Source: CAYYMD01 sp964480425 (GTDB lineage: Bacteria > Planctomycetota > Phycisphaerae > SM23-33). Taken from it: a stretch of DNA of 9,810 nt. Shown here in pieces: positions 5,686 through 9,810 of the stretch (its first letter is position 1; every line of letters begins with the position of its first letter). Under the pieces are notes generated by a model that ran no database searches, was not told the origin of the DNA, and saw nothing but the letters and a program-made list of their open reading frames with translations. Where the stretch lies: positions 1 to 9,810 of the forward strand of contig CAYZPY010000094.1 of the NCBI GenBank assembly GCA_964480425.1, given 5' to 3'. The position numbers and the translations under genes are program-made.

Positions 5686-7818
5686 TCAGTCGGGCTGTCC
5701 TTCCTTCTGACCCGTATCCTTCTTTGCAGAATCTTCCCGTGAGGATTTTTCTTCCTGCGGGGATTGTTCTTCCTTGGAGGACTGTTCGTCCCCGGGGGAT
5801 TCGGAAGCGTCTTTTTGCTGCGGTTCGGATTTATCCTGCTTTGCTTGCTCCTGCCGGTGCTCCTCGGGCGGGGCTGATTCCTTCTGTGCTTCGTCCGCTT
5901 CTTGCTGCCGGGAGGATTCATCCGACGCCTGCTTTTCGTCCTTGTCGGGCGTGTCGGATTCTTCGACCTTTTGTTCTTCGCCTCCCTTGGCCTGTTTTTC
6001 CTCGGGCTTCTGTACTTCGCCGGGCGGGGCTTGTGGTTGCTGCTGTTCGACGGCCTCCTCCTGTGTCGCCTGAATGTATCTTTCATCCAGCACAGGCCCG
6101 GTTTCGGCATCCAGTCCGCCGCGGCGTTTGACGGGTTCCGCCTCGGCTTCGGCGCCGGCGGCTTCTTCCTCGGCCGCCCACTGGGCGCGCTTGAGACTCA
6201 GGCGGATGCGGCGATCTTCGCTGTCGACGCGGAGAACCTTGACCTCGATTTCCTGCCCGACCTCGAGCACTTCCTTGGGGCTGTCAACGCGATGGTCCGC
6301 CATCTCGGAAATGTGCAGCAGCCCTTCCAGGCCCTCCTCCAGTTCAACGAACGCACCGAACGACGTAAGTTTGGTAACTTTGCCCTTGATAATCTGACCG
6401 GGTATGTACTGTTCGGGGATTTCGCGCAGCCAGGGGTCCTCGGTGAGTTGTTTGAGCCCCAGCGAGACCCGCATCTTCTGCTCGTCGACGACCAGCACCA
6501 CGCACTTGATCTCCTGTCCCTTCTTGACCACTTCTCCGGGGTGGGTGATCTTTCGCGTCCAGGACATATCCGAAACGTGCAGCATGCCCTCGATGCCTTC
6601 TTCTATCTCCACGAACGCGCCGAAATTCGTCAGCCCGCGGACGACGCCTGTGATGACCGTCCCGGGCGGGTACTTTTCCTTGACGAGCATCCAGGGATTT
6701 TCCTCGGCCTGTTTCATCCCCAGCGATATCTCCTGCTTCTCGTCGTCTATGTCCAGGACCATCACCTCGACGCGGTCCCCCAACTGAACGACCTCCGAGG
6801 GATGGTTTATGCGCTTGGTCCAACTCATCTCCGAGATGTGGACAAGCCCCTCCAGGCCCTCTTCTATCTTCACGAACGCCCCGTATGGCATGATGTTGAC
6901 CACCTCGCCGGTGACCTTCGTGCCTGGCGGGTATTTGTTGTGGATGTTCTCCCACGGGTTGGGCGTCTTCTGCTTCAGGCCCAGGGCTACCTTGTCTTCC
7001 TCACGGTCGACGCTGAGGATCATCACTTCGACTTCCTGCCCCTCGGACAGCATTTCGGAGGGATGCCCCACCCTGCCCCAACTCATGTCGGTGATGTGCA
7101 GCAGCCCGTCAAGACCGCCAAGGTCGATAAACGCCCCGAAGTCCGCGATGTTCTTGACCGTGCCCTTGCGGAGTTGCCCTTTCTCGATCTCTTCCAGAAG
7201 TTTTTCCTTGGCGTCGGCCTGTATGTCCTCGATGAGTTTGCGTCGGGAGATGACTATGTTATGGCGCTGCTTGTCTATCTTGAGAATCCGCGCCTCGATT
7301 TCCTGTCCGACGTACTGCCCCACGTCGCCCGGGCGGCGGACGTCGACCTGGCTGGCGGGCAAGAACGCCGGCACCCCTATGTCAACCAGAAGCCCGCCCT
7401 TTATCTTGCGCGATATCACGCCGGTCACCGTGTCGCCCTCGCCCTTGTTGGCAAGTATCCACTCCCACCCGCGGATGCGGTCGGCCTTGCGCTTCGAGAG
7501 CACCACTATCCCGTCTTCGGACTCCACCTCTTCGAGGAACACTTCGACCTCGTCGCCGGGCGAGAGCGAATCGGGATCCTTGAATTCGTCGAGGTAAACC
7601 ACCCCCTCGCTCTTGAGTCCCACGTCAACCACGACCTCGTTTCCGAATATCGCAACCACCCTTCCGGTCATGATGGTGCCCGGCTTGTGCTGGGAACTTG
7701 TTTTGACCGCCTCTTCGAGCGCCTCGGAACTGCTCTCGGTGCCCAGGGCGTCGTTGAGGTGTTTGTCCACCTCTTCGTCGCTTACCTGTAATGACCTTAT
7801 TAAATTCTCATCTACCAT
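5686..7818 (-). CDS. rpsA: 30S ribosomal protein S1
   Basis: S1 binds mRNA on the 30S subunit and helps start translation, especially on weak or structured leaders. Six S1 (OB-fold) domains are visible in the 710-residue protein, at about 45-110, 128-195, 213-283, 298-370, 385-457 and 472-543. The last four carry repeated 'FGAFV/I...EGLEGLLHIS-M' cores and end with 'K-SLGLKQ'-type strands; the first two are more divergent, as usual in S1. Residues 547-710 form a disordered Glu/Gln/Lys/Ser-rich tail that makes this protein clearly longer than the roughly 557-residue E. coli S1. The start chosen is the ATG at 7818 ('MVDENLIRSLQVSDEE'). A GTG at 7854 in the same frame would add 12 residues; it lacks a good ribosome binding site. 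No close Shine-Dalgarno precedes 7818 either, and a poor site is also known for rpsA of E. coli. A candidate promoter lies about 60 bases upstream. Confidence 0.95.
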   Translation of the reverse strand: MVDENLIRSLQVSDEEVDKHLNDALGTESSSEALEEAVKTSSQHKPGTIMTGRVVAIFGNEVVVDVGLKSEGVVYLDEFKDPDSLSPGDEVEVFLEEVESEDGIVVLSKRKADRIRGWEWILANKGEGDTVTGVISRKIKGGLLVDIGVPAFLPASQVDVRRPGDVGQYVGQEIEARILKIDKQRHNIVISRRKLIEDIQADAKEKLLEEIEKGQLRKGTVKNIADFGAFIDLGGLDGLLHITDMSWGRVGHPSEMLSEGQEVEVMILSVDREEDKVALGLKQKTPNPWENIHNKYPPGTKVTGEVVNIMPYGAFVKIEEGLEGLVHISEMSWTKRINHPSEVVQLGDRVEVMVLDIDDEKQEISLGMKQAEENPWMLVKEKYPPGTVITGVVRGLTNFGAFVEIEEGIEGMLHVSDMSWTRKITHPGEVVKKGQEIKCVVLVVDEQKMRVSLGLKQLTEDPWLREIPEQYIPGQIIKGKVTKLTSFGAFVELEEGLEGLLHISEMADHRVDSPKEVLEVGQEIEVKVLRVDSEDRRIRLSLKRAQWAAEEEAAGAEAEAEPVKRRGGLDAETGPVLDERYIQATQEEAVEQQQPQAPPGEVQKPEEKQAKGGEEQKVEESDTPDKDEKQASDESSRQQEADEAQKESAPPEEHRQEQAKQDKSEPQQKDASESPGDEQSSKEEQSPQEEKSSREDSAKKDTGQKEGQPD

Positions 7819-7884
7819 GTGCGGATCATTATACCTTTCCTGTTGGATTTTCACTATCGGGGAAAAACAACCGACAAATCGATG

Positions 7885-7913
7885 AGTGTACAGGTAAACC
7901 CCGTCTGTGACAA
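7885..7913 (-). promoter_or_regulatory. Candidate sigma-70 promoter for rpsA
   Basis: On the minus strand TTGTCA (7913-7908, five of six consensus positions) is 17 bases from TACACT (7890-7885, four of six). Transcription would start near 7878, leaving about 60 bases of leader before the ATG at 7818. The alternative GTG at 7854 would also be inside this transcript. A perfect TATAAT at about 7832-7827 lies closer to the start but has no -35 partner. Confidence 0.4.
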
Positions 7914-8066
7914 GGGTATTTTACCGCACCCTTTCCCCGGATGCCGGGCGCATATTATTACACCGGCGTGGCGGAATATCAAGCGTCATCCCCCGGGCGG
8001 CGTTACTTTGCTTGCCCCCGGCACCGATGGACTGTAAGGTCGTAGTTTCATCGAAGGAAACGCTTC

Positions 8067-9029
8067 ATGCCCGTAGTAGTAAAATTTATCGTCACCGTGG
8101 GGGTGATTCTGCTGTCCATGCTGGCGGGATACCTCGCCCGCCGCACAAGACTTATGCGCGAGGAACCCGCCGAGCTGATAATGACGCTGGTGCTGGTGTT
8201 CGGGTATCCCTCGGTGGGGTGCCTCAGCACGTGGGTCACGCCGCTTTCGCTGGAAGTCGCCTGGCTACCCGCGCTGGGGGCGATACACGTCGGGGCGATG
8301 ATGGTGATCGGAATATTCGCCGGGCGGTTCCTCACCGACCGGATGAAGATTCGCGGGCTGTTCGCCCTGGCCTGCGGGCTTGGCAACGCCGGGTTCACCA
8401 TGGGCGGATTCATTATATTCCAACTGTTCGGGCAGGAGGGCCTGGGCCTGGTGTCGGTTTACTCGCTGATGTGGATACCCATGGTGGTTCTGGCGGCGTA
8501 TCCGGTGGCCAGGCACTTCGCAGGACATGGCGCCGGCGGCTCGCTGGGGCGGATGATGCTGCGAAACCTGCTCGACTGGCGCTCGGCCGGTCTGCTGGCG
8601 GTGACGGCCGGTATAATACTCTCTGTCTCGGGAACGCCGAGACCGGAAATCATCTCACACCTGCACCTGGTGGACATACTGATTTTCGTGGTGACGGCGG
8701 CTGCGTACTTCTCCGTCGGGCTGCGTCTGCACCTGGGACGTGCGTCCTCGCTTAAGAAATACCTGCTTGCCCTGGCGGGTATAAGATTCGTCGTGGGTGC
8801 GGCTGTGGGATTTGCACTTGTCAGCGCCACCGTTCTGACGCCCTGCCCGCTTTTGGGGCTGGGCAGGAAAGTTTTCCTTATCGAAGCATTCGTTCCCACG
8901 GCGGTGACGATGGTGGCCGTGTCAAACATGTTCTCGCTTAGACCGCGCACCGCCTCTGTGCTGTTCGTGGTGAACACGCTCATGTACCTGCTGGGGGTCC
9001 TGCCTGTCGTGGTGGCGATCTTCGGCTGA
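8067..9029 (+). CDS. AEC-family transporter (auxin efflux carrier-like permease)
   Basis: This 320-residue inner-membrane protein has about ten hydrophobic segments, near residues 6-23, 36-52, 66-86, 97-120, 126-146, 173-189, 200-221, 232-256, 268-288 and 298-318. That is the two-times-five layout and length of the AEC (membrane transport protein) family. The fourth segment has 'GNAGFTMGG' (106-114), matching the broken-helix 'N-x-G' crossover region. The ninth has 'EAFVPTAVTMVAVSNMF' (273-289), matching the family's Pro-containing C-terminal crossover. Members export or exchange organic anions such as malate or malonate, or auxin-like acids; the substrate here cannot be deduced. AAGGA (8055-8059) lies a short distance before the ATG. 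The gene is divergent from rpsA across a 248-base gap and ends 46 bases before the secreted-protein gene, so the latter two could be cotranscribed. Family call is good. Confidence 0.85.
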   Translation: MPVVVKFIVTVGVILLSMLAGYLARRTRLMREEPAELIMTLVLVFGYPSVGCLSTWVTPLSLEVAWLPALGAIHVGAMMVIGIFAGRFLTDRMKIRGLFALACGLGNAGFTMGGFIIFQLFGQEGLGLVSVYSLMWIPMVVLAAYPVARHFAGHGAGGSLGRMMLRNLLDWRSAGLLAVTAGIILSVSGTPRPEIISHLHLVDILIFVVTAAAYFSVGLRLHLGRASSLKKYLLALAGIRFVVGAAVGFALVSATVLTPCPLLGLGRKVFLIEAFVPTAVTMVAVSNMFSLRPRTASVLFVVNTLMYLLGVLPVVVAIFG

Positions 9030-9065
9030 CTCGTATAAAATGATCGTCGAGGCAATAATGCATGC

Positions 9066-9070
9066 GGAGG
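9066..9070 (+). promoter_or_regulatory. Shine-Dalgarno site of the secreted protein gene
   Basis: GGAGG lies five bases before the ATG at 9076 and fixes that start. Confidence 0.75.
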
Positions 9071-9075
9071 TCTCC

Positions 9076-9810
9076 ATGAAATTAATCCATACCACTGTGA
9101 TACTTGCCCTCTGGGGCGCTTTCGCCGCAACCGCTCCCGCCGGCGCGGGCGAACTGGTGGCGCGGGACGATTCGGTCGTCACTGGCGAGAACAAGCCCAT
9201 TTGCATAGACGTGCTGTCCAACGATTCTTACCCCGAACGCGACAAGTTGGCCGTATCGGGCATAACCCGCCCATCCCACGGCCGGGCCGAGGTCACCGGC
9301 GACGGCGCAGTGCTCTACATACCCGCCCGGAACTGGTCCGGGGTGGACGAGTTCACCTACGTCTGCGACGACGGCGGCGAACAAAAGCAAACCGCACGCG
9401 TGACGGTCAAGGTCGCCGTCGCGGCGGGCAAGTTCCCCCACGAATACGTCGTCAGCACGCCCGTCGACACCCCCGTGCTTATCAAGGTCTCCAGACATTA
9501 CGGGGACGTGGAGCGAAAAATATATATTAAAAAATTTCGCGGCGTGCAGTTCGGCTCGGTCGCCCAGAAGGGGCGCGACCTGCTCTATACGCCGCGGAAG
9601 GGCTTCCGCGGGATGGACCGCTTCACCTTCGCCGTGGAGAAGCACAAGGGCGGGCGGCACCGCGAACGCGCCACGGTTTACGTTGGCATAAAGCCCGATG
9701 CGGTCACCAGACTCTACGTCGCCGACGATTACATCTACACCCGCCCCGGCGCGCCCGCCGCCGTCGACCTGCTGGACAACGACCGACACATAAACGGGGA
9801 GGTGCTTAAA
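9076..9810 (+). CDS. Secreted protein with tandem Ig-like (cadherin/VCBS-type) repeats, partial
   Basis: The frame stays open to the right edge for 245 residues. It begins with a signal peptide: positive 'MKLIH', a hydrophobic core to about residue 20, and Ala-rich 'APAGAG' at 20-25 for signal peptidase I. Three repeats follow. Repeat 1 (about 28-113) has 'ARDDSVVTGENKPICIDVLS' leading to 'SHGRAEV' and 'WSGVDEFTYVCDDGG'. Repeat 2 (about 117-206) has 'STPVDTPVLIKV' and 'GFRGMDRFTFAVE'. Repeat 3 starts near 208 with 'YVADDYIYTRPGAPAAVDLL' and is cut off. The pattern of Asp-Asp, 'vdLLdND', 'HG', 'Y-P', 'G-D-FTY' is that of bacterial Ig/cadherin-like repeats in large exported or surface proteins. 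Catalytic or anchoring domains, if any, lie beyond the window. The upstream permease gene is 46 bases away. Repeat-family call is good; the role is unknown. Confidence 0.8.
   Translation, partial: MKLIHTTVILALWGAFAATAPAGAGELVARDDSVVTGENKPICIDVLSNDSYPERDKLAVSGITRPSHGRAEVTGDGAVLYIPARNWSGVDEFTYVCDDGGEQKQTARVTVKVAVAAGKFPHEYVVSTPVDTPVLIKVSRHYGDVERKIYIKKFRGVQFGSVAQKGRDLLYTPRKGFRGMDRFTFAVEKHKGGRHRERATVYVGIKPDAVTRLYVADDYIYTRPGAPAAVDLLDNDRHINGEVLK

Noticed and set aside
5902..7791. A 629-residue open frame on the plus strand
   Set aside because: It lies entirely antisense to rpsA, has no recognisable domain, and arises from the GC-rich codon use of the real gene; the minus-strand product has six clear S1 domains.

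Overview
The window looks like a piece of a moderately GC-rich bacterial chromosome. An S1 ribosomal protein with a long charged tail, a short RpoD-type sigma factor, an MdoB/LtaS-type membrane protein, an exported Ig-like repeat protein, and intergenic palindromes of the 'cgggctggaagcccg' kind together suggest Planctomycetota or a related group. That assignment is inference; no rRNA or other taxonomic marker is present.

Layout from left to right. (1) Positions 1-766, minus strand: the membrane half of a phosphoglycerol-transferase/sulfatase-family protein, cut by the left edge. (2) 959-1831, minus: a sigma-70 factor with regions 1.2-4 and no 1.1. (3) 2050-4703, plus: a type IIG (Eco57I-like) restriction-modification gene found as two overlapping frames. 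The first has the PD-(D/E)XK nuclease and methylase motifs X, I and IV; the second has the target-recognition region. The sequence normally lying between them is missing, so the enzyme is probably broken. Base composition falls sharply through the target-recognition part and recovers near the 3' end. (4) 4719-5164, plus: a DUF4258/DUF2283 gene pair with ATGA overlap, a toxin-antitoxin-like arrangement. (5) 5165-5685: about 520 bases without a supportable gene, packed with inverted repeats, including a roughly 174-bp element with inverted ends and two tandem hairpins sharing loop and tail sequence. (6) 5686-7818, minus: ribosomal protein S1 with six S1 domains. (7) 8067-9029, plus: an AEC-family permease. 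(8) 9076-9810, plus: a secreted protein of Ig-like repeats, cut by the right edge.

The central block (about 2050-5685: restriction-modification, TA-like pair, repeat-rich spacer) looks like an accessory insertion between two core information-processing genes, the sigma factor and rpsA, both read leftward. No CRISPR array, tRNA, rRNA or transposase gene was seen. The best candidates for a second look are the decayed or mosaic restriction-modification gene, the DUF4258/DUF2283 pair, and the palindromic element at 5376-5549.
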